Assembly: GCA_963840785.1 (NCBI GenBank)
Contig: CAWJAF010000013.1
Location: 124,001-188,000 of the forward strand
Source: JALYOK01 sp963840785
GTDB lineage: Bacteria; Pseudomonadota; Gammaproteobacteria; Burkholderiales; JALYOK01
Length of the DNA: 64,000 bases
Direction: 5' to 3'
In this document: piece after piece, positions 27,625 to 37,139 of the stretch
How positions within the stretch are numbered: the stretch's first letter is position 1
Layout of the letters: every line of letters begins with the position of its first letter
Notes under the pieces: model-generated
The model's database searches: none
What the model was told of the DNA's origin: nothing
Seen by the model: the letters and a program-made list of their open reading frames with translations, nothing else
Program-made: the position numbers and the translations under genes

Positions 27625-29559
27625 ATGGAAACCGAAACCACTAAAGAAACCCTGGGCTTTCAGGCCGAGGTCAAGCAACTTCTGAAATTGATGATCCACT
27701 CCTTGTACAGCAACAAGGAAATTTTTCTGCGCGAGCTCATTTCTAACGCGTCGGACGCGTGTGACAAGCTGCGCTTTGAAGCGATCAAAGCGCCGGAGTT
27801 ATTTGGCGACGATTCCGATCTGAAAATCCGCATCGCCTTCGACAAAACAGCGCGCACCATTACGATTTCCGATAACGGTATCGGCATGTCGCGCGACGAA
27901 GTGATCCAGAACATTGGCACTATCGCGAAATCCGGCACGCGCGAATTTTTTCAGCAATTGAGCGGCGATCAGGCAAAGGACGCAAACCTTATTGGGCAGT
28001 TCGGCGTTGGCTTTTATTCGGCGTTCATCATCGCTGACAAAGTGACGTTGATTACCCGTCGCGCCGGCGCGGCGGTCGACGAAGCAATATGCTGGGAATC
28101 TGCCGGCGAGGGCGACTATACGCTGGAAGCCGCGTCCAGAGCGGCTCGTGGCACGGATGTCATTTTGCATTTGCGTGCGGGCGAAGACGAATTCCTGAAT
28201 TCTTGGCAACTTAAATCCGTCGTTCGTAAGTATTCCGACCACATCACGTTGCCGATTGTGATGAAAAAAGAGGAATGGGACGAGGAGAAAAAAGAGCAAA
28301 AAGTCACCGACGCAGACGAAGCGATCAATCAAGCTTCTGCTTTGTGGGCACGCTCGAAAAACGACATCACTAAAGAACAATACGACGAATTTTATAAACA
28401 CGTCAGCCATGATTTCGAAGCACCGCTCGCCTATTCACACGCGCGCGTCGAAGGCAAGCAGGAATATACCGAGTTGCTCTACATTCCGGCGAAAGCGCCA
28501 TTTGATCTATGGGATCGCGAGCAGCGCCATGGCATCAAGCTTTACGTGCGCCGCGTATTCATCATGGAAGACAAAGGCGATTTGCTGCCACATTATTTGC
28601 GCTTCGTGCGCGGTGTGGTCGACTCAAGTGATTTGCCGTTAAATGTCTCGCGCGAAATTTTGCAGGAAAGCAAAGACGTCGAAGCGATCCGCGCGGGATG
28701 CGTAAAAAAGGTGTTGGGATTGCTCGATGACCTAGCCGAAAACGAGAAAGAAAAGTACACGAAATTTTGGGATGAATTTGGTCGCGTTGTTAAAGAAGGC
28801 ACCGGCGAGGATCACGCAAACAAAGAGCGAATCGCAAAGCTGATTCGTTTTGCCACCACGCTGGACGATAGCGAAAAACAATCGGTGTCTCTCGCCGACT
28901 ACGTCGCGCGCATGAAGGAAGGCCAAGAGAAAATCTATTATGTGACGGCCGATACTTTTGCGGCGGCGAAGAATAGTCCGCACTTGGAAATTTTCCGCAA
29001 GAAAGGCATTGAGGTGCTATTGCTATCGGATCGGGTCGACGAATGGATGGTCGGACACCTAACGGAATTCGAAGGCAAACAACTGCAATCCGTCGCCAAA
29101 GGTGATCTGGATTTAGGCGCACTTGCCGATGAAACGGAAAAGAAAGCGCAGGAACAAATCAACGAGGAATTTAAAGATTTGCTCGCCGAAATCAAGACAA
29201 AATTAGACGCCAAGGTCAAAGAAGTTCGCGTCACTTATCGCTTAACAGATTCCCCGGCCTGCTTGGTTGCCGATACTAACGATCTATCCGGCAACTTGGA
29301 ACGCATGCTCAAGGCCGCCGGTCAAAAAGTGCCGGACAGCAAACCGATATTAGAAATTAATCCGACTCATCCACTGATCGCGAAACTAAAAGTCGAGCAA
29401 GGCAAGGAACGCTTTGGCGATTGGTGTCACATTTTGTTCGATCAATCGTTGCTCGCCGAAGGTGGCCAGATTGAAGATCCGGCGACATTTGTGAAACGCT
29501 TAAATGCGTTGATGTTGGAGTTGGCCGGCGGCGAATCGCGGATTGTTTTGCCGTCTTAG
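27625..29559 (+). CDS. htpG: Chaperone protein HtpG (Hsp90)
   Basis: ATP-dependent chaperone. 644 residues: N-terminal GHKL ATPase domain (KEIFLRELISNASDACDKLR, ISDNGIGMSRDEVIQNIGTI, GQFGVGFYSAFIIADKVT), a charged linker (EEWDEEKKEQKVTDADEA), the middle domain (LYVRRVFIMEDKGDLLPHYL, DLPLNVSREILQESK) and the C-terminal dimerisation domain ending LNALMLELAGGESRIVLPS. Stands alone behind a possible heat-shock promoter. Confidence 0.97.
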   Translation: METETTKETLGFQAEVKQLLKLMIHSLYSNKEIFLRELISNASDACDKLRFEAIKAPELFGDDSDLKIRIAFDKTARTITISDNGIGMSRDEVIQNIGTIAKSGTREFFQQLSGDQAKDANLIGQFGVGFYSAFIIADKVTLITRRAGAAVDEAICWESAGEGDYTLEAASRAARGTDVILHLRAGEDEFLNSWQLKSVVRKYSDHITLPIVMKKEEWDEEKKEQKVTDADEAINQASALWARSKNDITKEQYDEFYKHVSHDFEAPLAYSHARVEGKQEYTELLYIPAKAPFDLWDREQRHGIKLYVRRVFIMEDKGDLLPHYLRFVRGVVDSSDLPLNVSREILQESKDVEAIRAGCVKKVLGLLDDLAENEKEKYTKFWDEFGRVVKEGTGEDHANKERIAKLIRFATTLDDSEKQSVSLADYVARMKEGQEKIYYVTADTFAAAKNSPHLEIFRKKGIEVLLLSDRVDEWMVGHLTEFEGKQLQSVAKGDLDLGALADETEKKAQEQINEEFKDLLAEIKTKLDAKVKEVRVTYRLTDSPACLVADTNDLSGNLERMLKAAGQKVPDSKPILEINPTHPLIAKLKVEQGKERFGDWCHILFDQSLLAEGGQIEDPATFVKRLNALMLELAGGESRIVLPS

Positions 29560-29594
29560 TTTTCACCTTCACGCGCGCCTCATTGCTAAATTCA

Positions 29595-29636
29595 TCGGCT
29601 GGAGAGCCAATTCCCATGCGGCTCTCCAGGCATCGA
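29595..29636. repeat. Intergenic hairpin repeat, copy 5 (best-paired)
   Basis: CTGGAGAGCC and GGCTCTCCAG form a perfect 10-bp stem around the core AATTCCCATGC. It lies between the convergent htpG and DUF2905 genes and could also act as a transcription stop. Confidence 0.7.
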
Positions 29637-29650
29637 TCATAGTGATGAGG

Positions 29651-29851
29651 TCAGCGCCGAAAAATCGCGAACAACACGCTTAACACGATGGAAACAATAA
29701 TGCTGCTGGTGATTGGGAAATAAAATCTCGATCCCTGTTTCGCGAAATTAATGTCGCCGGGCAAGCGGCCAAATCCGATTTTGCTCAATAATGGCCACGC
29801 TACGCCAAGCACGACACACAAAATGCCGATCGTGACAAGCCATTTGGCCAT
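29651..29851 (-). CDS. DUF2905-family small membrane protein
   Basis: 66 residues with two membrane helices (LVTIGILCVVLGVAWPLLSK and FPITSSIIVSIVLSVLFAIF) separated by GRLPGDINFAKQGSRFY, the conserved loop of DUF2905. Function unknown. Converges on htpG. Confidence 0.88.
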   Translation of the reverse strand: MAKWLVTIGILCVVLGVAWPLLSKIGFGRLPGDINFAKQGSRFYFPITSSIIVSIVLSVLFAIFRR

Positions 29852-29960
29852 AATTTCCTCGTAGTAGACGCAATCGCGATAGGACCAATGATATTCCTTA
29901 TCACTTTGTTTCCCAAGTACAATCGGCTCTAATCAAGAAAACAGAAGGCGAGATTACGTT

Positions 29961-30818
29961 ATGCTGCGACCGGAATCGAGAACAACTTCGATTGATTCAA
30001 GTGAGAATGTAAGCCTATTCGCGCGTATCGAATCGCCTCGCCCGCCGCGCGGATGCGTCGTTATTACTCACGGCTTCGGCGAGCACATCGGACGTTACGA
30101 AAAACTTTCGGATCGACTCGCCGAAATGAATCTGGTGGTTGTACGTTATGACATGCGCGGTCATGGCCGTTCCCAAGGCAAACGCGGCCATGCCTCTAGC
30201 TACGATATGTATCTGAACGATTTAAGTCATGTGATCGAGTTGGCGCGGGAGCGCAATCCGAACGTTCCTACTTTTCTCTTTGGCCATAGTATGGGTGGCG
30301 GATTAGTGCTGAATTACGCGTTGCGACGCGCTAATAAACTGAGCGGCATTATCGCCTCCGGCCCGTGGTTGCGCTTAGCATTTTCGCCGCCAGCGTGGAA
30401 GACTTGGCTGGCACATTGCATCGCGCGAGTCTTGCCCAGCTTTAGCATGCCGACCAATCTGGATATCAGCAAACTTTCGCACGACCCGGAAGTGATGAAG
30501 TCGGTTGAGGGCGATACCTTAACCAATTCGGTCATATCTGCGGCCGCGTACGTGGGCTTAGTCGCGGCTGGAGAATATGCGTTGGCCCATGCGGCTCAGT
30601 TGAAATTTCCGTTGTTCATGATGCACGGCACCGCTGACGAAGTAACGGATATTCGTGCGAGCGAGGCATTTTTTGCAGCGGCCGGGAGTACCGACAAAAC
30701 TTTTAAAGCTTGGCCAGGCATGTATCACGAAACACTGAATGAAATCGAATCCGCACCGGTATATCAAGCCGTAGTCGATTGGTTAGAACAGCGATTGCCG
30801 ACGCAACTAAAGCGCTAG
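29961..30818 (+). CDS. Alpha/beta hydrolase, monoacylglycerol lipase-like
   Basis: 285 residues. The nucleophile lies in FLFGHSMGGGLVLNYALRR; the acid is probably Asp in HGTADEVTD and the base His in MYHETLNE. GCVVITHGFGEHIGRYEKLS and YDMRGHGRSQGKRGH are typical of the monoacylglycerol lipase/lysophospholipase (PldB-like) group. No signal peptide, so it should be cytoplasmic. Ends eight bases before the convergent deacetylase gene. Confidence 0.85.
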   Translation: MLRPESRTTSIDSSENVSLFARIESPRPPRGCVVITHGFGEHIGRYEKLSDRLAEMNLVVVRYDMRGHGRSQGKRGHASSYDMYLNDLSHVIELARERNPNVPTFLFGHSMGGGLVLNYALRRANKLSGIIASGPWLRLAFSPPAWKTWLAHCIARVLPSFSMPTNLDISKLSHDPEVMKSVEGDTLTNSVISAAAYVGLVAAGEYALAHAAQLKFPLFMMHGTADEVTDIRASEAFFAAAGSTDKTFKAWPGMYHETLNEIESAPVYQAVVDWLEQRLPTQLKR

Positions 30819-30825
30819 AATTGTT

Positions 30826-31788
30826 TCACTGAGCCGATGCGTGCGGGGCGGCGAAATAGTTGCGCGTGAGTTGCGAAAAAAATCCGTTGGTGCCGCGCCG
30901 CCACGGGGTGTAGCGCGGTAGCTCAAGACGAGGCGTGCTCGCCGTCGAGGTGCCAAAATGGGTGGATACCGCAATATCAAATCCGGCCTCTCGAACAATT
31001 GCCACGTCGCGCGAACTGTAGTCCAATCCCGGTTTGCCATTTGGATACGCAAAAACTTTCACCGGTTCGCCCAAAATCTGCTCCAGCGTGTCTTTGCTTT
31101 GTAGAATTTCCGTCCGCGCCTCGGCCGCCGAAAGCACATGCAAAATGGGATGGCGCACGGAATGAGCGCCAATTTCCATGCCATTCGCGCGCATATTTTT
31201 AACTTGTTCAGGCGTCATCATTAACGTATTTCTCGGCCCACCCGCCATCTCGAGAATTTCAGTCGCTGTAATCTCGCGCGCTTCGAATGGCAAATGTTTA
31301 AGGGCCGTCAAAATGGTATTCGCCGCAGCGATTTTCGCTTGCGTCGTGCCCAATTCATGGCGACTTAAGCCGAACGCCGTAAGGTCGAAATGATCGAATC
31401 GAGTTTGGCGTATGGCTTCTAGAATTTTGTCATTCCACATCATGCCGCCTTCCAAAAAACCGGTCGCGATGAAAAAATCGGCGGTAAGGCCATGCTTACG
31501 CAGCACCGGCATCGCATTGTCGTGATTGTCGCGATAACCGTCGTCGAAGGTAATGCAGGCGCTTCGCGGTGGCAGTGAATTCGTATCGAGGCGCTTAACC
31601 GCTTCTGTCAGAGAAAAGATACGATAGACTGACTTTAGTCGATCGCACAGTAGGTCAAATTCCGCTTTTGATGGCTCGCTCGGCATAAGCGGGTCGGGTT
31701 CGCTTAACACGCGGTGAAATATCAGGATCGCTAGTTTGTTTCCCGGCACCGTCGCGGAGGCGGCATGAATGGCTGCTTTCCAGAGCAT
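30826..31788 (-). CDS. Polysaccharide deacetylase family protein
   Basis: Removes acetyl or similar groups from polysaccharides (NodB fold). 320 residues from ATG 31786-31788; longer in-frame starts would run into the upstream glycosyltransferase. SACITFDDGYRDNHDNAMPV carries the metal-binding Asp-Asp, GAHSVRHPILHVLS the His pair, and FAYPNGKPGLDYSSRD the later motif. It begins 20 bases after the glycosyltransferase stop, so both act in one EPS pathway. Such deacetylases are frequent in exosortase-associated EPS loci. Confidence 0.88.
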   Translation of the reverse strand: MLWKAAIHAASATVPGNKLAILIFHRVLSEPDPLMPSEPSKAEFDLLCDRLKSVYRIFSLTEAVKRLDTNSLPPRSACITFDDGYRDNHDNAMPVLRKHGLTADFFIATGFLEGGMMWNDKILEAIRQTRFDHFDLTAFGLSRHELGTTQAKIAAANTILTALKHLPFEAREITATEILEMAGGPRNTLMMTPEQVKNMRANGMEIGAHSVRHPILHVLSAAEARTEILQSKDTLEQILGEPVKVFAYPNGKPGLDYSSRDVAIVREAGFDIAVSTHFGTSTASTPRLELPRYTPWRRGTNGFFSQLTRNYFAAPHASAQ

Positions 31789-31807
31789 CGTCGTCACGTT
31801 GTTCAGA

Positions 31808-33022
31808 TTAGTTCGAGGTGTGGCGGGCGGCGAGCAAGCGTTCGTACACCGCCGCATGGTGCGCCACGCTTGCATCCCAGGTTCGTTCGTTCGCGGCGTA
31901 GGTATAACCTGCCTCGACAATTCGATCCCACTTGTCCGGCGTCTTAAGCCCATCGATTAGCTTGGCCGCAAGCGCTTGGGAATCGTCAGCCTTGAATAGT
32001 AAACCGGTGCGTTCATGCTCAACCAATTCTCGATGCCCACCGACATCGGATGCGATAAATCGCCGCCGCTGAATCATTGCCTCAAGCGGTTTCAGCGGTG
32101 TAACCAACTCCGTTAATCGCATCGAACGGCGAGGATACGCGAGCACATCGATCACATGATAGTACTGGTCAACTTTGGCGTGCGGTACGCGCCCGGAAAA
32201 GATGACATTGCTCACACCCAACGCGGCAGAACGCTCGCGTAGTTTGGCTTCCTGCGGCCCGCCGCCAACCAACAGCAAAGCGGCTTGCGGATAGGCCTTC
32301 TGGATTGCAGGCAACGCGTCGACCAGTACGTCCAGCCCTTCGTATCCGTAAAACGATCCGACGAAACCAATCACAAGTTTTCCCGTTAAGCCTAGTGATG
32401 CCTTGAGTTCGCTCACTTGCGCCGGGGCTGGCACGGTAAATTCCGCGGCGGCCACAGCGTTGGGAATCACGGTGATTTTCTCCGAGCCGATGCCGCGGCC
32501 GATGATGTCGTTTCGCAAGCCATCGCAGATAGTAAAGGCGGCGTCCACACGCTTTAATACCCAAGACTCCAGCGCCCGGGTAGCGCGATAGCGGGGGCTG
32601 CCTTCGTTAGTGGTGCCGTGGTCGACGGCGGCATCCTCCCAAAAAGAGCGTACTTCGTAAACTACCGGGATCCCGAGTTTACGCGCGACGCGAAGGGCGG
32701 GAATGGCAGTCAGTACCGGCGAATGCGCGTGAATAATATTCGGCTTGAGTTCTCGCGCCACGTCGAGCAGGCGCCTCGTAGTCGCGGCCATTTCCGCGTA
32801 TTCGCGCAAGACCGGGATCTTGCTGGTAGCACTGTGACGGGTACGATAAAAAGTGAAGCCTTCCGCTTCCTCTTTCAGCGCCGCAACCGTGCCTTGGCGC
32901 GGCGCAGTCAAGTGAAAGGTTTCCCAACCACGCGCCCGCTGTGCGCGAAAAATCGCGGCACTGCGAAAGGTGTAGCCGCTATGTAACGGTAGCGAGTGAT
33001 CAAGAACGTGCAGAATGCGCAT
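31808..33022 (-). CDS. Exosortase A-type EPS glycosyltransferase (GT4)
   Basis: Adds a sugar to a lipid-linked EPS precursor. 404 residues, GT-B fold. The start MRILHVLDHSLPLHSGYTFR is the signature of the PEP-CTERM/exosortase A-associated family typified by Daro_2409. The C-terminal donor-binding half has LVIGFVGSFYGYEGLDVLVD, VGGGPQEAKLRERSAALGVS and RLTELVTPLKPLEAM with the E-x7-E motif. First gene of the two-gene unit with the deacetylase. Confidence 0.88.
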   Translation of the reverse strand: MRILHVLDHSLPLHSGYTFRSAAIFRAQRARGWETFHLTAPRQGTVAALKEEAEGFTFYRTRHSATSKIPVLREYAEMAATTRRLLDVARELKPNIIHAHSPVLTAIPALRVARKLGIPVVYEVRSFWEDAAVDHGTTNEGSPRYRATRALESWVLKRVDAAFTICDGLRNDIIGRGIGSEKITVIPNAVAAAEFTVPAPAQVSELKASLGLTGKLVIGFVGSFYGYEGLDVLVDALPAIQKAYPQAALLLVGGGPQEAKLRERSAALGVSNVIFSGRVPHAKVDQYYHVIDVLAYPRRSMRLTELVTPLKPLEAMIQRRRFIASDVGGHRELVEHERTGLLFKADDSQALAAKLIDGLKTPDKWDRIVEAGYTYAANERTWDASVAHHAAVYERLLAARHTSN

Positions 33023-33118
33023 GACGAGCGGCCACTAAATAATCTTGTCTAAGTTTGGATAAGCCGCGTAACGGATCGGTTTTGGTTCGTGCGCTGCGAT
33101 TCGCAACGGCGAAAGTAT

Positions 33119-33700
33119 TTACTTGTTAGCGAAATAGCGCTCTTCAACTAACTGGCAGATGATGTGCCCAAGCATGATGTGGCTTTCCTGTATGCGAGGC
33201 GTATCTTTTGATGGTACGTTAAAGATGTAGTCGCACAGGCTCTTCATTTTCCCACCGGCCTCGCCCGTAAACCCAACGGTTACGAGCCCTTTTTGCTTAG
33301 CGACTTCGATCGCCTGCACAATGTTCGCGGAGTTGCCTGACGTTGACAAACCGAGCAACACGTCGCCCTTTACGCCGATACCCTTGATCAGTCGCGCGTA
33401 GATAACGTCGTAGCTGTAATCATTGGCGACGGCGGTCAAGTAAGATGAGTTGCAATGCAGCGCTTCTGCAGGTAATGCATCTCGGTCTTTATAAAACCGA
33501 CCAGTGAACTCCGCCGCCAGATGTTGCGCATCCGCCGCACTGCCACCGTTGCCACAGAAATAAATTCGGTTACCGTTGTTGTAAGCATTAACAATGGCAT
33601 TGCTGACTTCATCAAGCCGCGCCACCATCGCGTCATTTTGCAATAGCCGCTGTTTTACGTTTATTGATGCTTGGATGATGTCTTTTATCTTTTCGCTCAT
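33119..33700 (-). CDS. gmhA: Sedoheptulose 7-phosphate isomerase (SIS domain)
   Basis: Converts sedoheptulose 7-phosphate to D-glycero-D-manno-heptose 7-phosphate for LPS core or surface-polysaccharide heptose. 193 residues with IYFCGNGGSAADAQHLAAEF, GLSTSGNSANIVQAIEVAKQ and a C-terminal helix RIQESHIMLGHIICQLVE with the metal-binding His. Next to a heptosyltransferase-like gene, in agreement with heptose supply. A SIS protein of another pathway (DiaA-like) is less likely given context. Confidence 0.88.
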   Translation of the reverse strand: MSEKIKDIIQASINVKQRLLQNDAMVARLDEVSNAIVNAYNNGNRIYFCGNGGSAADAQHLAAEFTGRFYKDRDALPAEALHCNSSYLTAVANDYSYDVIYARLIKGIGVKGDVLLGLSTSGNSANIVQAIEVAKQKGLVTVGFTGEAGGKMKSLCDYIFNVPSKDTPRIQESHIMLGHIICQLVEERYFANK

Positions 33701-33869
33701 AGGAAAACTTAGTAAATTTTAAGGTTCAATACGTTGGTCAAATTGCCACTTCAGCATAGATTTTTTTATAAATCGCGCTGGTTGTTTTGACTTAAAAATA
33801 ATCGAAAAAAAACAAATCTACTTGATTGACGTTTTGATGTCGCTTTATTTTAATGATATTTCAATTGAA

Positions 33870-33895
33870 TTTTATCACATAATTACATGATAAAA
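33870..33895 (-). terminator. AT-rich hairpin downstream of the GT9 gene
   Basis: TTTTATCA and TGATAAAA enclose a 10-base loop, six bases past the GT9 stop. The whole interval 33701-33901 is markedly AT-rich and also must hold the gmhA promoter. Confidence 0.5.
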
Positions 33896-33901
33896 AACAA
33901 T

Positions 33902-34903
33902 TTAATTTACTATTGATTGTTCAAACGCGCGCATTATTCGATTCGCCGTTATGGACGAATTGTCGGCATCGCGTTGGTAGTTGCAATAGTCTGGCGAGGT
34001 TGAAATAACTTTGACACCGAGCCCAAATGTCTCAATTTCGGCAGCGGAGGTCGGCGCATAGAAACTCAAATTCTTTACATTCCGCGCGACGGCCAAATGC
34101 AGTGCGAGGCTATCGGTAGAGATCAAATAATCCTGCGCCGCGAGGCCAGCGGCTAGTTCGAGAATGGATTCCGACGTATGCGCCAACCAGACGCGCTCGC
34201 CGTGCGGTTTTGCAAACGCGGCTAATTGCGCGTGCTGATCGCCTTCGCCAAACAGCGTTATTCGCGTCGGTAGTCCGCCGGGACGCGCATCGACCAAGGC
34301 TTTTAATAGTGGCGACACTTCGCAATCCGGTAGCGCTTTCGACTTCCATCGACCGCCCGCAAAGGGATTTAATCCAATGTGAAAATGCCCATCACGACGA
34401 ACTTTGCAGCACCAGCGCGATTCGATTTGTGGGCTATTGTGAAAATCGCCACGGGCGATCTCGATCTCCATCATTGCTGCATAAATCTGCGCATGGGAGC
34501 GTTGGTTTTCTATCTTCATCTGATCGGCGCGGGCTTTGCCGAAACGCGAGCAAAGTCCCATATCGAACCATGCTGCGGAGTTGTCGCTATACCCAACCTT
34601 GCCATCGGTTTCGATGCGCGCACCGAGGAAGAAATCCGTTTTGGCGGCCGTTGCAGCGGTCGCTGCATCCAGTTCATCGTCAAACGAATAGACGGCCGCG
34701 AATTGCAACGCGGGTATTTGCGACGGGGTCGTCAGCACCTTATAGACCCAGGGGTTAAAACGCAGCAAATCGGTCGCAGCGGGCGCGGTAAGCCACCACA
34801 CTCGCAACCCGGCACCATATTTTTTGTGGAGCCCGGGAAGCGCGAAGGCAGTGCGGACCACGTCGCCCAACGCGCCGTGCTTTACGATCAGAATGTCAGT
34901 CAT
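33902..34903 (-). CDS. Heptosyltransferase-like glycosyltransferase (GT9)
   Basis: 333 residues from the ATG at 34901-34903 (MTDILIVKHGALGDVVRTAF, the GT9 N-terminal signature). Other motifs are HIGLNPFAGGRWKSKALP, ITLFGEGDQHAQL and LISTDSLALHLAVARNV, the ADP-heptose-binding end of the family. An in-frame upstream start would add 19 residues but overlaps the divergent promoter region. Works with GmhA in heptose use, inferred from context. Confidence 0.85.
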   Translation of the reverse strand: MTDILIVKHGALGDVVRTAFALPGLHKKYGAGLRVWWLTAPAATDLLRFNPWVYKVLTTPSQIPALQFAAVYSFDDELDAATAATAAKTDFFLGARIETDGKVGYSDNSAAWFDMGLCSRFGKARADQMKIENQRSHAQIYAAMMEIEIARGDFHNSPQIESRWCCKVRRDGHFHIGLNPFAGGRWKSKALPDCEVSPLLKALVDARPGGLPTRITLFGEGDQHAQLAAFAKPHGERVWLAHTSESILELAAGLAAQDYLISTDSLALHLAVARNVKNLSFYAPTSAAEIETFGLGVKVISTSPDYCNYQRDADNSSITANRIMRAFEQSIVN

Positions 34904-34950
34904 AATGAAAATAATTTTGCTGTATTTGAGAATTACGGAATAATAACCGA

Positions 34951-36177
34951 ATGACGCCACCTACGACTGCCGAAGATATCCTATTCTTTGTTCACCGCAT
35001 CCCCTTTCCGCCTGACAAAGGCGACAAAATATCCAGTTACAACTATCTTCGCTATTTTTCGTCGCGCTATCGAGTCCATTTAGCCACGTTCATCGATGAT
35101 CCCGCCGACGAGAAATACCGTGACGACGTTGCCAAAATGTGCGCTAGCCACTGGATCGGCAAACTGAGTGCAGGCCATAAGGCGCTTAGCGCAATCAGGG
35201 CGCTCGTCACGGGCAAAGCAATCAGCGTCGCGAGTTATGAGGACAATGCGCTCAGCCAATGGGTGTCGCAAATCGTGCAGCAACACGACGTAAAGAAGGC
35301 GCTGGTCTATTCCTCGGGCGTTGCGCATTACGCGATTCGCCCAGAGATTAATTCGGTGGTCGTCGATTTTGCCGACGTCGATAGCGAGAAGTGGCGGCAG
35401 TACGCACGTACCAAGCCGTGGCCGGTATCGTGGCTGTATGGGCGCGAAGCGTCCAAACTGCTCGCCTATGACCGCAAGATTGCGGTCGCCGCGAAGAGCG
35501 CCGTGCTGCGTACCAAGCCGGAAGCAGAGTTGTTTGTCTCGCTTGCGCCGGAAGTAGCGCCATACGTAAAAGTCGTAAATAACGGCGTGGATGCCGAGTA
35601 TTTTTCGCCGACCCACGCGCTGCAGTCGCCCTATGCTGCCGGTGCGCAAGTCGTGGTTTACACGGGCGTGATGGACTATTGGCCGAATGTTGACGCGGTG
35701 ACCTGGTTCGCTCAGGAGGTGCTGCCGTTGCTCAAACGCACCCACCCGTCCATTCAGTTTTTCATTGTCGGCTCTCGCCCTTCCCCTGAAGTGAAAAAAC
35801 TCGCGGACGCCGACCGCGCTGTGACCGTCACCGGCCGCGTGCCGGACGTTCGGCCCTATGTTGCCCACGCAAAGGTAGCCGTCGTGCCGAATCGAATCGG
35901 GCGCGGCGTGGCGAACAAATCACTCGAAGCACTCGCGCTCGCCAAACCTTTGGTCACGAATGAGATCGCGGCGTTTGGGCTGGAGAGCGTCATTCAGGGC
36001 AAGGAATATGTGACTGCACACGATGCCGCCACTTACGCGCACGAAGTTGCTGCGCTCTTCGACGACCCGGTTCGCGCCGCTGCGATGGGTGCGGCTGGCC
36101 GTGAGCGGATGTTGAGCGATTTCAACTGGGATCGCAACATCGGAAAAATCGAGGGCTGGTTGCAAGAGCGCTCGTGA
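34951..36177 (+). CDS. PEP-CTERM/EpsH1-associated sugar transferase (TIGR03087-like, GT4)
   Basis: 408 residues. ILFFVHRIPFPPDKGDKISS, SVVVDFADVDSEKWRQYA, VVVYTGVMDYWPNVDAVTWF and the end-region IGRGVANKSLEALALAKPLV match the family linked with exosortase (EpsH1) EPS clusters. It diverges from the GT9 gene 47 bases away. With the Daro_2409-type transferase it argues that the genome has an exosortase system, though no exosortase or PEP-CTERM protein is in this window. Confidence 0.88.
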   Translation: MTPPTTAEDILFFVHRIPFPPDKGDKISSYNYLRYFSSRYRVHLATFIDDPADEKYRDDVAKMCASHWIGKLSAGHKALSAIRALVTGKAISVASYEDNALSQWVSQIVQQHDVKKALVYSSGVAHYAIRPEINSVVVDFADVDSEKWRQYARTKPWPVSWLYGREASKLLAYDRKIAVAAKSAVLRTKPEAELFVSLAPEVAPYVKVVNNGVDAEYFSPTHALQSPYAAGAQVVVYTGVMDYWPNVDAVTWFAQEVLPLLKRTHPSIQFFIVGSRPSPEVKKLADADRAVTVTGRVPDVRPYVAHAKVAVVPNRIGRGVANKSLEALALAKPLVTNEIAAFGLESVIQGKEYVTAHDAATYAHEVAALFDDPVRAAAMGAAGRERMLSDFNWDRNIGKIEGWLQERS

Positions 36178-36615
36178 CTACACGCCCCATTCGCTTTGTC
36201 GACGCGTGATCAAGCGATGCAGCGCAAAACCAACTGTCATCGTCAACACAAAAATAATCGGCTCCCAACTTCCTAACGCCAGCGCGGCGAAACCTGGGCC
36301 TGGGCAATAACCTGCCACTCCCCAACCGACGCCAAACAACGTCGCGCCGAGCAACAGGGAACGGTCGATATTTTTTTGCGTCGGGACCACGAAGACATCG
36401 GCAAAACGCGGCGCTTTCTGCTTCAAAGTAACTTGGAATGCGAAGAAACTCGTTAGCAGTGCGGCGGCCAAAACCAACATCAGACTCGCGTCCCAAGTAC
36501 CGGCAATATCCAAAAAATTGAGGATTTTATCTGGATCGATCATTTGCGCAACGCCAAGACCGATGCCGAACAGCGTGCCAGTCAGAAGCGCCACGATATT
36601 CCGCTGCGTATTCAT
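36178..36615 (-). CDS. YeeE/YedE-family half-transporter, second gene (DUF6691-like)
   Basis: 145 residues with four likely membrane helices, from MNTQRNIVALLTGTLFGIGL to HRLITRRQSEWGV. It contains AGYCPGPGFAALALGS, the conserved Cys segment of the second half of YeeE/YedE proteins. Its start overlaps the stop of the next gene (TGATG). The two halves together match the full-length thiosulfate/sulfur carrier. Pairs with a persulfide dioxygenase nearby. Confidence 0.85.
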   Translation of the reverse strand: MNTQRNIVALLTGTLFGIGLGVAQMIDPDKILNFLDIAGTWDASLMLVLAAALLTSFFAFQVTLKQKAPRFADVFVVPTQKNIDRSLLLGATLFGVGWGVAGYCPGPGFAALALGSWEPIIFVLTMTVGFALHRLITRRQSEWGV

Positions 36616-37046
36616 CAGACCACCGCCAGCACGTGGCGCATGACAAATACCGTAACGATTCCAGCGACGAGAAACGTTATAGTTGCCGCCAGAGACCGAA
36701 TCGAAAGCCGACCCAGGCCGCAAACACCGTGACCGCTGGTACAGCCACTGCCAAGCGCCGTTCCGAAACCAACCAGCAAGCCTGCAAGGCCAACTAACCA
36801 AAGCGGAAACCCAGTCCGCGCATGAATCGTATTGGGGAACAGCATCAAGTAAACAAAGCCGCCGCCAATCAAGCCCAAGACAAATAAGATACGCCAAGCG
36901 CGCTCGCCCAATGACTTGTTCCATAATGCGCCATTTGCGATGCTGCTAATTCCGGCGACGCGTCCGTTGAGCCAAAGTAAAAGACTGGCGCTAATTCCAA
37001 TTAAAAGACCGCCAATCAGCGCCGTGATCGGCGTAAAATTGTTCAT
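36615..37046 (-). CDS. YeeE/YedE-family half-transporter, first gene
   Basis: 143 residues with four likely membrane helices. MNNFTPITALIGGLLIGISA begins the protein and GSGCTSGHGVCGLGRLSIRS is the Cys-containing signature involved in sulfur passage. Split two-gene forms of this transporter are common next to sulfide or persulfide oxidation genes. Diverges from the persulfide dioxygenase gene; the 93-base gap between them is AT-rich and likely carries both promoters. Confidence 0.88.
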   Translation of the reverse strand: MNNFTPITALIGGLLIGISASLLLWLNGRVAGISSIANGALWNKSLGERAWRILFVLGLIGGGFVYLMLFPNTIHARTGFPLWLVGLAGLLVGFGTALGSGCTSGHGVCGLGRLSIRSLAATITFLVAGIVTVFVMRHVLAVV

Positions 37047-37139
37047 GGTTTTCCCGATAAAAATTAAATGCAAATAAATTGCGTGGTCAATATATACACT
37101 GCGGCGCACGGTTACAAGTGCACCCGAAAGGCGTAGCTG

